In this document: positions 7,701 to 16,300 of the stretch, one piece after another
How the letters are laid out: every line of letters begins with the position of its first letter
How positions within the stretch are numbered: position 1 is the stretch's first letter
From: an uncultured Rickettsiales bacterium
Lineage (GTDB): Bacteria; Pseudomonadota; Alphaproteobacteria; Rickettsiales; UBA1997
Assembly: GCA_934747265.1 (NCBI GenBank)
Contig: CAKVGI010000018.1
Span: 1-17,067 of the forward strand
Direction of reading: 5' to 3'
DNA: 17,067 nucleotides
The notes under the pieces: model-generated
Seen by the model: the letters and a program-made list of their open reading frames with translations, nothing else
The model's database searches: none
What the model was told of the DNA's origin: nothing
Translations under genes and position numbers: made by a program

Positions 7701-8044
7701 CTTTAATTGTTTTAAACTATTAATATATTATTTTACGATTCTTATAAATTTATTAATTCTATATTTTATATATAATGATTACTGTTTAATATATAGTATT
7801 ATTCTTAATTCTTAATTTAAGATACTTAATTTAACATTTTTATTTTTTAATTTTAATTTTTAAATTCTTAACTTTATGTTTTTTTAATCTTTAATCCAAA
7901 TTTTAATTATTATTATAATTCTTAATTTTAGTTTTAAATCTTAAATTTAAATCTCCAATTCTATATTTTATTTTCAATTTTCAATTTTTAATTTTCAATT
8001 TTTCACTTGTTTTATTTTATAATAAAACAAGTGAATGGCTATCA
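7701..8044. other. AT-rich linker of the right composite, no gene
   Basis: About 340 bp of nearly pure AT sequence contain many short reiterations of TTAATTCTTAATTT and TTTTCAATTTTCAATTTTTA, which look like products of local slippage. It has no credible ORF. It is longer than the left linker (about 220 bp) but shares its two ends: AAAATACTTTAATTGTTTTA near 7696 and, at the other end, the hairpin plus ATGGCTATCAACCCCCC. Confidence 0.6.
8002..8035. repeat. Large hairpin at the linker/type 1 junction
   Basis: TTCACTTGTTTTATT (8002-8016) and AATAAAACAAGTGAA (8021-8035) form a perfect 15-bp stem with a TTAT loop. The counterpart at 4334-4354 in the left composite keeps the TTGTTTTAT/ATAAAACAA core, so the fold rather than the exact sequence seems conserved. 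No T-tract follows on either strand, so it is not an obvious terminator. Confidence 0.75.
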
Positions 8045-8340
8045 ACCCCCCCTACTGACTTCGTCAGCTCCCCCCCTATCAGGGTGGCAATGGAAGAGTA
8101 TTTTACGTCAGCTCCACTCCTTACGAAGGGGGAGCGAGAGAGGTGATGTTCTACGACTAACCCCTTACAAAGAAGGGTAAAAGAGAGAATATTCTGCGAT
8201 TAACTTTCCTATTACGAAGGGTGGCGATAAGAAGATGCTTTGCGACTAATTTTTCCCTTACAAAGGGTGGCAAAAAAATATTTTAACTGTGCCAGATTTT
8301 TTGGAAGTGGAGCGAAGGAATTTTACTTATTTTGCCACTA
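8045..8340 (+). repeat. Island E: inverted 46-bp-period tandem array (type 1)
   Basis: Units are marked by the C of CTATC, TTACG or TTACA at 8080, 8124, 8168, 8215 and 8261, a spacing of 44-47 bp. The linker-proximal end holds CTGACTTCGTCAG (8055-8067), a perfect 5-bp-stem hairpin, then CCCCCCCTATCAGGGTGG. The array fades into AT-rich sequence after about 8280. It is the inverted counterpart of island B: GTATTTTACGTCAGCTCCAC is common to both. Confidence 0.8.
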
Positions 8341-8451
8341 CCATAACATTTATATCTTAAACTGATATACATAATTAGTTTTTAATATTATAACTAAAAA
8401 TTAAAAGTATATTTAAATTAATAATACATTTAATAATAATTATTAAATTAT

Positions 8452-8479
8452 TTGACATATAAAAATGTTTTTTTAGAAT
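8452..8479 (+). promoter_or_regulatory. Probable promoter of the NDK-like gene
   Basis: A perfect -35 TTGACA (8452-8457) is followed 16 bp later by TAGAAT (8474-8479); an overlapping TATAAT at 8479-8484 would give a 21-bp spacer. The ATG is at 8514, with no Shine-Dalgarno immediately before it. Confidence 0.45.
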
Positions 8480-8513
8480 ATAATTATGAGGCAATAATTT
8501 TTATATATATTAT

Positions 8514-9407
8514 ATGGAGGAGAAATATTCTGCAATTTTTAAACAAAAATTTGCAATATTAATGATTAAACCAGATGGTTTGGAGGATACATATGTTTCT
8601 GATAATAATAAAAAAATTGTAAGAGTTAATAGAAGATTTATCAGATCAGAGCTTTTAAAAAGTATTAGATGTGGATACAAATTGGAATCAAAGAATTTTA
8701 AAATGGATCGTAAAGCGTTTGCGTATTATAAACCAACAAAAATTAAAAAAGAAAATTATTTAGATTATCATACAGGAGAAGATCACATGGGTAAAAAACA
8801 TGTGGTTTTTTTAATATCAAAAATACCAAATTTAAGGGTAGTATATGATATATATGCTTTCAAAAAAGATTTTAGAAAAAAATATTCAGAACAAGAGCGA
8901 CTACGAAGTACAAATGGTGATAAAAAATCAATAAAAACGCTAATACACTCACCAGAAGATTATTTTGAATTGATTAGTAATTTAGCATTATTTTATCCAG
9001 AGAGATTTGCTGAATTTATCAATATAAATGAAATTAAATTAATTAAAGATTTGAAAGATGAATGTTGTAAAAGAAAAATAAATGAAGAATTAAAAGGAAA
9101 ATTCTTTAATCCACAACAAATACAGGATATTTGTAATAAAAATAAAAAGCAATATGATACTTTTCTCAAAAAAATAGAAAAAACCATTAAACAAATTAAG
9201 CAAAAAGAAAAAACTATTACTGAAAATAAACAAGATATGTATAAAGAAATAAGACATACAATACCAAAATCAGAAATTATAACCGAAGAAGCTTTAAAAA
9301 AACATCAAATTAAAGAAAAAGAACGCGAAACCGTACAAAAACATAGAGAGCTTGTAAAAAAGCAACATAAGTGCACAAACTCTGTATGTAATACTAGTAT
9401 TGTTTAA
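8514..9407 (+). CDS. Divergent NDK-like domain with lysine-rich coiled-coil tail
   Basis: The first ~165 of 297 residues resemble nucleoside diphosphate kinase, which transfers a phosphate between nucleotides through a phosphohistidine. FAILMIKPDG (13-22) matches the first NDK strand with K19 in the K12 position, and LIHSPEDYFELISNLALFYP matches the family's NxxHGSDSxExAxxEIxxFF block with H145 as the candidate nucleophile. The match is far from standard: the Asn three residues before the His is Thr, and the Gly-Ser-Asp after it is Ser-Pro-Glu. The domain also carries extra residues compared with the usual ~140. Residues ~170-285 are Lys/Glu/Gln-rich and probably coiled coil, ending in two cysteines (KCTNSVCNTS). 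The gene has its own probable promoter. Its 3' end overlaps the convergent membrane-protein gene by 14 bp. It may be an active kinase with an added interaction tail, or a regulatory pseudokinase. Confidence 0.7.
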   Translation: MEEKYSAIFKQKFAILMIKPDGLEDTYVSDNNKKIVRVNRRFIRSELLKSIRCGYKLESKNFKMDRKAFAYYKPTKIKKENYLDYHTGEDHMGKKHVVFLISKIPNLRVVYDIYAFKKDFRKKYSEQERLRSTNGDKKSIKTLIHSPEDYFELISNLALFYPERFAEFININEIKLIKDLKDECCKRKINEELKGKFFNPQQIQDICNKNKKQYDTFLKKIEKTIKQIKQKEKTITENKQDMYKEIRHTIPKSEIITEEALKKHQIKEKERETVQKHRELVKKQHKCTNSVCNTSIV

Positions 9408-9867
9408 TATTTAACTCTTCTTCTTTATTATTAATTTTTCTTTTGGATGTTATTAAATTAACCCAAAAGCCACCGCCGTTTTTATTCATTGACTGTTTTT
9501 GTATTAATAATTCAGATAATTTATCACCTAATATCAACGACGTCCAATAGCCTATTGGCTTGGCTATACCAACAATTTTACCATCTTCTTTTTTTTCTAT
9601 ATTATTATTCGGATCATATAAATTTTCGCTTAATTTTTCAACGTTTTTCAATTCGTTTTTCTTTTCTTTTTTTATATCTCTTAGGAGTGCATCATCATGT
9701 GGAAGATTTGTTGTTTGTTTTTTACTTTTCTCTTCATTGTTTTTCTTTGGATGTACCACAATAAATATAAGCGATAAAATATAAAATATTATTCTAATTA
9801 AAGCTATAAGAAAAAATAGAATTAAAAAAGCTATAAACGCAAATTTTATTATATTGGAAATATTCAT
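9394..9867 (-). CDS. Small membrane protein of unknown function
   Basis: I do not recognise this 157-residue protein. Residues ~5-38 are strongly hydrophobic, one long or two short membrane segments. A Lys/Glu/Asn-rich linker (~39-93) follows, then a more ordered C-terminal part with KIVGIAKPIGYWTSLILGDK and GGGFWVNLI. It is the last gene of the envelope operon, five bases after the LPP20-like gene, and has an acceptable ribosome binding site (AAGGTAGA). This context suggests an inner-membrane partner of the two exported proteins upstream. Its stop codon lies inside the end of the convergent NDK-like gene. Confidence 0.75.
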   Translation of the reverse strand: MNISNIIKFAFIAFLILFFLIALIRIIFYILSLIFIVVHPKKNNEEKSKKQTTNLPHDDALLRDIKKEKKNELKNVEKLSENLYDPNNNIEKKEDGKIVGIAKPIGYWTSLILGDKLSELLIQKQSMNKNGGGFWVNLITSKRKINNKEEELNIKQY

Positions 9868-9872
9868 ATTAT

Positions 9873-10793
9873 CTACCTTAACAATTCATTTAGATTTTCT
9901 TCTATAAAATATTGCATTTTTACTTTTACAATATCTTGTATTTGGGATGAATTTCTACCGGTATCTGTAAATTCACCATACAAATTAGAAATTATGTTTT
10001 TTGTATTACTATCTATTGTTTTTATATTTAAATAATATGTTTCCTTTATAAAACCTTTAACATTTATAGTTATGTCCCTTTTAAAAATATTAATAATTAT
10101 TATTCTATTTGCATCATTAATTTCATCCAGTACCGTAAAATCATCATTTAATAATAAACTATTTGTATAATTTTTAATCTGTTTTTCAAAATCGCTTGAA
10201 GCTTGTATATAAAAAGATAAATTTGATACCTTTTTAATCTTTTTATTAAAAATATCAGTATAAGAAATTTTGTCTGGTATAAGTGTTCCAGTTAGAAGTA
10301 AATATTTTTTATTAATACTATCTCTTTTTATATACAATTTTTCAAGCTTGGATAATTTATTATTTTGCAATAATACTTGCATTTGTGAATCAATTTTATC
10401 TATATCATTTTTAATTTCTTTGACTGCAATTTTTTTATCCAATACGGCTAGCGCGTAAAAATTATTACCATCGTCAAAAGTTTTAGTTATCTTTACACCT
10501 TTTAAAACGCCTTGCGATAAGTCTTCTAAATCTTCCTGAGTAAATTCTTTGGAAGTATTACCATCACTAGAAATACTTGAAATAAAACTTGAATTAATAT
10601 GTGTTTCAAAATATTTTAGTATATTTTTTCTCGCGTCTACTTTTGCCATATTTAAACTTCCAGCACTACCAACAGCGCATATTTCATCTTTTGAACAATA
10701 AGAATCAATATCAGCTATCCAACTCGGATTTTCAATAGCAAAAGTTTGTGAAAAAATAAAAAATGTAAAATATAATATAGATAATTTTTTCAT
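9873..10793 (-). CDS. Secreted LPP20-like protein
   Basis: The 306-residue product has a Sec signal peptide (MKKLSILYFTFFIFSQTFA) with likely cleavage after A19 and no lipobox cysteine. The following ~120 residues fit the LPP20 pattern: P-x-W (23-25), a short strand reading CAVGSAGS (39-46), a helix containing AKVDARKNI, then GVKITKTF and a strand reading FYALAVLDKK. C33 and C39 could pair. The C-terminal half (~150-306) has a predicted helical hairpin and then mixed alpha/beta sequence that I cannot assign. It starts two bases after the lipoprotein gene stop, with GGTGA as a likely ribosome binding site. LPP20-family proteins are envelope proteins, often lipidated, sometimes near flagellar or secretion genes. 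No specific role can be given here. Confidence 0.75.
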   Translation of the reverse strand: MKKLSILYFTFFIFSQTFAIENPSWIADIDSYCSKDEICAVGSAGSLNMAKVDARKNILKYFETHINSSFISSISSDGNTSKEFTQEDLEDLSQGVLKGVKITKTFDDGNNFYALAVLDKKIAVKEIKNDIDKIDSQMQVLLQNNKLSKLEKLYIKRDSINKKYLLLTGTLIPDKISYTDIFNKKIKKVSNLSFYIQASSDFEKQIKNYTNSLLLNDDFTVLDEINDANRIIIINIFKRDITINVKGFIKETYYLNIKTIDSNTKNIISNLYGEFTDTGRNSSQIQDIVKVKMQYFIEENLNELLR

Positions 10794-10795
10794 TT

Positions 10796-11371
10796 CTAAT
10801 CACCGTTTTTTGTAATATTTCCGTTCTTAATTTCTGTTATTTTTCTGTTAACCATTTCATTAATTATTTTGTCATGGAAATCTTTTTTAACTCTTGCTAA
10901 TTGATAGCAAACATAAACAAGTTTTTCTTTTTCAGCTCCAAGTTCCGCGATATATTTTCTTTTTTCCCAATAACTTTCTTTAATCTCAACACCAGACAAC
11001 TTATTTCTAACCAAACTTGTCATATTTTCTTTTTTGTAATCTTCAATCAAGATATCATTATTTTCTTGAACTTCTGCCGAACTTGTAAAAGTATTATTTA
11101 TCTCATTACTAATTTCCGCGGAAATTTTTTTATTTACATTTGCAACTGCTGATTGTTCACAAAGTCTTTTATTAATACTTTCTGATTCAGATATAAAATA
11201 TTTGTATTTTTGACTATCATTATTTTTATTCTTTTCGTATTTAGATAAGTCATTAATCCATACAGGCTTTTTATCCTGTGATGCCTCTATAATCACATAA
11301 TCAGGTTTAAATTTTGAGGAACAAGATGCTAGAATTGTAGCAAAAGTAAGTAATGTAATTTTTTTATTCAT
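10796..11371 (-). CDS. Lipoprotein, LPP20-like paralogue
   Basis: The 191-residue product has a lipoprotein signal peptide with lipobox L14-A-S-C17. Ser at +2 suggests transfer to the outer membrane. After it comes KPVWINDLSKYE, a strand (KYKYFISES), a helix with CEQSAVANVNKKISAEI, then LSGVEIKESYW and YVCYQLARVKKDF. This is the same order of elements as in the next gene (PxWI, short strand, A-rich helix, GV-I segment, YALAVLDK strand), so the two look like paralogues. It is the first gene of a tight three-gene minus-strand operon. The 131-bp gap to aspS must hold divergent promoters, but no strong match stands out. Confidence 0.75.
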   Translation of the reverse strand: MNKKITLLTFATILASCSSKFKPDYVIIEASQDKKPVWINDLSKYEKNKNNDSQKYKYFISESESINKRLCEQSAVANVNKKISAEISNEINNTFTSSAEVQENNDILIEDYKKENMTSLVRNKLSGVEIKESYWEKRKYIAELGAEKEKLVYVCYQLARVKKDFHDKIINEMVNRKITEIKNGNITKNGD

Positions 11372-11502
11372 ATTTTATTGTTTTATCAAATTCAATAATA
11401 TTTTATTAAATAAAAAAATAAAATCAACAGTAAAATCTAAAAATTATCTTGATTTTTATATATTATGAAAAATAATAAAACTAATGAATTATTTTTGAAA
11501 AA

Positions 11503-13311
11503 ATGACAAAATATAGAACACATACTTGTGGTGAATTAAATTTAAGTGATGTCAATAAACAAGTAAAATTGGGCGGTTGGGTTCATTCCATCAGAGATCA
11601 TGGAAGTTTATTATTTATAGATTTAAGAGATAATTATGGTATTACACAATGTGTGATAGATATTGAAAAAGACAAAAAATTGGTTGAATTAGCTTCAAAA
11701 ATCACTCTTGAAAGTGTTATTTTGATAGAAGGTAAAGTTGTTGCCAGAGCAGAAGGAACAATAAATCCAGAATTAAAAACTGGTGAGATTGAGGTTCAAT
11801 TAGATAAATTGGAAATTGAAAGCAAGGCAGAACAAATACCGTTTCAGGTAGCAGATGAAAATCAAAATTATCCAGAAGATTTAAGATTAAAATATAGATT
11901 TTTAGATCTTAGAACGAAAAAAATGCACAATAATATTCAAATGAGATCTAAGATTATTGAGTTTATGAGACAAGAAATGATAAAACAAGATTTTCTTGAA
12001 TATCAAACTCCAATTTTAACATCATCATCGCCAGAGGGCGCAAGAGATTTTTTGGTTCCAAGTAGAATACATGCCGGAAAATTTTACGCTTTACCACAAG
12101 CTCCACAACAATTCAAACAATTATTAATGATTAGTGGTTTTGATAAATATTTTCAAATAGCACCTTGTTTTAGAGATGAAGGATTAAGAGCTGATAGATT
12201 ATTATATTTCTATCAATTAGATATGGAAATGTCTTTTGTTGAACAAGAAGATGTTTGGGCTGTTATGGAACCTGTAATTTATAATACTTTTAAGACATTC
12301 AGACCAGATAGAAAAATAAATGAATATCCTTTCCCTAGAATTAAATATTGGGACTCAATGCTTAAATATGGAACAGATAAACCAGATTTAAGAAATCCTA
12401 TTGAAATTTGCGATGTTTCAAATGTATTTAGAGATTCTAACTTTGCGGTATTTGCAAAAGCTTTATCTTCTAGTGATAAAGTTGTTGTTAGAGGTATTCC
12501 AGCTCCGCAAACAAGTGAAAAACCTAGAAGTTTCTTTGATAAAATGGTAGCTTATGCAATAGAAGAAGGAGCAAAAGGTTTAGGTTATATTACTTGGACA
12601 AAAGAAGGTGAAGCAAAAGGTCCTGTTGCTAAATTCTTAACGCCAGAAAAACTGGAAGATATAAAGAAAATAGCAAAATTAGAAAACGGAGATACAATAT
12701 TTTTCTCTTGTTCATCTAAAATTGAAGCATCAAAACTAGCTGGAAAAGTTAGAACAAAATTAGGTCAAGAACTTGAATTAATTGATAAAAATGAGTATAA
12801 ATTTTGTTGGATTACAGATTTTCCATTCTACGAGGAAAATGAAGAAACTGGAACAATAGATTTTGCTCACAACCCATTTTCAATGCCACAAGGCGGTTTA
12901 GATGCATTAAATAATACAGTTGATCCTTACGATATTCTTGCTTATCAATATGATTTGGTTGGCAATGGTTATGAATTAGCAAGCGGTGGTGTTAGAAATC
13001 ACAAGATAGAAATTATGTATAAAGCCTTTGAAAAGGTTGGTTATTCAAAAGAAGCAGTTGATGATAAGTTTGGAGGTATGATTAATGCTTTCAAATACGG
13101 TGCTCCTCCTCACGCTGGTTGTGCGCCAGGAATTGATAGAATTGTTATGTTAATTGTGGATGAGGACAATTTAAGAGAAGTAACAGCTTTCCCTACAAAT
13201 GGAAGAGGTGAGGATTTATTAATGAACGCTCCAAGCGTTGTTAGTGAAATGCAACTTAGAGAACTTCATATTAAATTGAGAGAAAAAGCAAAAGAGAATT
13301 TGGAAAAATAA
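11503..13311 (+). CDS. aspS: Aspartyl-tRNA synthetase
   Basis: This class II synthetase attaches aspartate to tRNA-Asp. The 602-residue length fits the bacterial type with a GAD insertion. The N-terminal OB-fold anticodon domain (~1-105) starts YRTHTCGELN and includes GWVHSIRDHGSLLFIDLRD. The flipping loop is SPEGARDFLVPSR, motif 2 is FRDEGLRADR (223-232), the GAD insertion spans roughly 280-420, and motif 3 contains GIDRIVML (543-550). The start at ATG 11503 matches the family N-terminus; there is no clear Shine-Dalgarno. H33 in RDHG corresponds to the position where bacterial non-discriminating AspRS carry His (discriminating ones carry Leu), so this enzyme may also charge tRNA-Asn. The downstream protease gene begins 20 bp later, so the two may be cotranscribed. 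Confidence 0.97.
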   Translation: MTKYRTHTCGELNLSDVNKQVKLGGWVHSIRDHGSLLFIDLRDNYGITQCVIDIEKDKKLVELASKITLESVILIEGKVVARAEGTINPELKTGEIEVQLDKLEIESKAEQIPFQVADENQNYPEDLRLKYRFLDLRTKKMHNNIQMRSKIIEFMRQEMIKQDFLEYQTPILTSSSPEGARDFLVPSRIHAGKFYALPQAPQQFKQLLMISGFDKYFQIAPCFRDEGLRADRLLYFYQLDMEMSFVEQEDVWAVMEPVIYNTFKTFRPDRKINEYPFPRIKYWDSMLKYGTDKPDLRNPIEICDVSNVFRDSNFAVFAKALSSSDKVVVRGIPAPQTSEKPRSFFDKMVAYAIEEGAKGLGYITWTKEGEAKGPVAKFLTPEKLEDIKKIAKLENGDTIFFSCSSKIEASKLAGKVRTKLGQELELIDKNEYKFCWITDFPFYEENEETGTIDFAHNPFSMPQGGLDALNNTVDPYDILAYQYDLVGNGYELASGGVRNHKIEIMYKAFEKVGYSKEAVDDKFGGMINAFKYGAPPHAGCAPGIDRIVMLIVDEDNLREVTAFPTNGRGEDLLMNAPSVVSEMQLRELHIKLREKAKENLEK

Positions 13312-13331
13312 TAATTATTTTTGGTATAGCT

Positions 13332-16300
13332 ATGTTAGGAAAATTAAAATTTATGGTTGTTTATTTGAGTTTATTAACTTTTGCGATGTCAAGCAGTTTG
13401 TATTCAGCAACCACAATGGTTTATATATCCCCTTTAATAACAGCCGTTAAAAATAGAGATTTAGCTAAAACTAAGTACTATATAAAAAGTGGTTATGCTA
13501 TAAATATTACAGATAATTTAGGTAATACACCCTTAACATATGCTATACGAAATGAAGATTATGATATAATGCTGACTTTGCTTGAAAGTGGCGCTGATCC
13601 AGAAATTAAAGACTCAACAGAATATCCAATTTATTGTACAGCAAAAGTAAGCGGAAGCAATAGAATTAGATTATTTTTTGAAGATTATACAGTTGAAAAT
13701 TGTCCTGATAGTGTAAAAATGAAGAGACCAGATGGTACGAGTGCTCGTCGTTTATCATCCGTAAATTGGGGTGCTATTGGTGGCGGTATTCTTACTGTTG
13801 GAGCTGTTGGCGGTATAGTAGCTGCTGCTGGTGGTAGCTCTGGTGGGAGTGGTAGCAGTAATTCCACTAATAATTCCCTTTTAACTCCAAGTCAACTAGT
13901 TAGATATGAAAATATTATAAACGGAAGAAATATGGATGACGCAAAATATTATTCTGGTTATACTTTTTTCTCAGGCGGATATAGTAATGTCAGTAGTTAT
14001 AACAACATTAATTTAGCTTACGCATGGGCAAGAGGATTTGATGGTTCAGTAAATCAAAATAGTAGTTTAACCTCTTCAAGTGGTCGACCACAATTTCTTT
14101 CTAATAGTTCAATTACTTCATCAGCTTATCAAATTGGCGATAGCATAAATATTGCCGTTTTAGATAGTGGTGTTTATACTGGTAATCAGTTTGTAAAAAA
14201 TAATTTAAAGTCAGCTTCGGGAACCTTAGATTCAAATCAACTTTATCAATTTTATAAGGATAGTTGTACTGGAAGTTCACCTTGCTTTGTTCATCAAAAA
14301 GACGCAACAACACTTATTGGAATAAAATGTACTGGATCTAATACTCTTTCTTGTAGTTTATACCAAACGTTTGATTATGGCGCAACTTCAACAGAAATAT
14401 CGGGTACAACTTTTTCAATTAATTCAAATGATACAAACCCATTGAACTCTAATTCGCAACATGGTACAAATGTTGCGAGTTTAATTATTGCTAATCCAGT
14501 AGAAGCAACATCGGGTACATATATAGGTTTTTCTGGTATTGCTCCAAACGCTAACGTTATTCCATATTTAATAACCGCAAATTATAGTTATCAAGAAGGT
14601 AGCAATAATTACCAATTTGGTAGTTTTACCGATTCAAAACATATCGGAAATGCTATAAAAAGCGCATCAGAAAATAATGCTGTTGCTATAAATAATAGTT
14701 GGGGTACAACAGTAAACTGGGGTGATGGCGGTATTCTAAAAATATCTGATAATGATATAATTATCAATTATCCAGTGTTTGGTATCAATAATTTAAAACT
14801 GAATGAAAATATTTTATATTATTGGTACAATGATACCGCAACAAGTAGCAACTACGACTCGTCAATTGATTATTCATCTTCTATTTATAAATCAACTTTT
14901 TTAGATAGTATGATGGATGCGGTAAATTTAAAAGACTCAATTTTTGTTTTTGCAGCTGGTAATAATTCACAGAGTGGTCCGTTTTTAGAAAATTTAATTC
15001 CTTTATATTTAAAAAATGATGATAATACATTGACATTTTTTGATGAAGCTACAAATTCTTATAAGAATTTTATTACAGTTGTAGCTTTTGATGATAGCAC
15101 TGGTAGACTTGCTGATTATAGTAATAAATGTGGTGTTGCTAAAAATTATTGTTTAACGGCACCAGGTACAAATTTAATGGTTGCAAATGGTACAGGTATT
15201 GGTGTTGGTAGTGGTACTTCTTTTTCTGCACCAATAGTTTCTGGTGCTATTGCTCTTTTAAAAGGGGCTTTTCCATATTTAACTGGCGCTGAAATTACAA
15301 AAATTTTATTCGTAACAGCTACTGATTTAGGTGTTGCTGGTATAGATGAAGTTTATGGTTGGGGGTTATTAAATATAGAAAAAGCAACAAGGCCAGTTGG
15401 TATCACTACCATCCCAACGGGGACAAGTTTAAGTTCTTTATCTTCTTTTGGTAGTTTTGATAGCAAAATCAAGTTAAGCTCTTTGATTTCTAATAGTATA
15501 AAAGATAAAAATCTTAAATTAGTTATGATGGATAGTTTTAATAGAACCTTTAATGTTAGTCTAAATGATTTTATTGAAACAGAAAAAGATAGGATTAATA
15601 CAATAGATATATTAAATAGGTTTGGTTCAAAAAATGAGACTATTTCTCTAAATAAAAGTGGAGATTTTAATTTATATTATACTAAGACTGAAGATTTTAG
15701 AAAAAACAATAAAAATAATGAAATTGAGTTCTCATATTCAGTAGATAATATAAATGCTAATAATTATGGATTTAATATATACTATGGAAATAATCCATAT
15801 AACGCTTTTGTTGGAGATAAAAATAATTTTTACAACGATTTTTCGTTAGCAAATGCATATAATTATAATGTATTAAATCCATATTTTAAATCTAATTCAA
15901 ATAAAAATTTTGGTTTTAATAATATATTTAAATTAAATGATAAAACTCAATTTAATATTGGTATAATAAATCAAAATTATACAATAGATTACGATAAGTA
16001 TTACGAAAACAGAAAAAAAACAGAAGAACTTGGAAATTCTTTATCTTTTTTAGCTGGAATGAGATATGATATTAGTAAAAATTTTTCAACAAAAATTGAA
16101 TTTGGTTTATTGAATGAATATAATACTTTATTTGGTACAAAATGGAATGGTGCGTTTGGTATTGGTGATAATAATATTACTTATATGACAAGTTTGCAAA
16201 ATGAATTGAATTTATTTAAAAACAAATTTTCTATTATAGGTAAAATAAATTTTGGTTATACTAGTGTAAATTCAGTACAAAACTCATTAATAAAAAATAT

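Larger units (their letters stand above)
3890..8340. repeat. Inverted pair of composite repeats bracketing nrdD
   Basis: The left composite (type 1 array B, linker, type 2 array C; 3890-4870) and the right composite (type 2 array D, linker, type 1 array E; 7495-8340) are the same element in opposite orientation. Homology is visible at three places: the type 1 ends (TACGTCAGCTCCACTCCTTA and its complement), the linker near the type 1 end (TTTTCAATTTTCAATT and TTGTTTTAT-hairpin segments), and the linker/type 2 boundary (AATTAAAGTATTTTAA). The type 2 arrays face nrdD and the type 1 arrays face away. No transposase gene is present, so this is not a standard composite transposon. Confidence 0.7.

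Noticed and set aside
3890..8340. Composite transposon around nrdD
   Set aside because: The inverted flanks are real, but neither contains a transposase or recombinase frame, so I report only an inverted repeat pair.
8340..8451. tRNA or small RNA gene in the gap before the NDK-like gene
   Set aside because: The region is plain AT sequence with no cloverleaf, TTC-loop or GC stems. No tRNA was recognisable in any other gap either.
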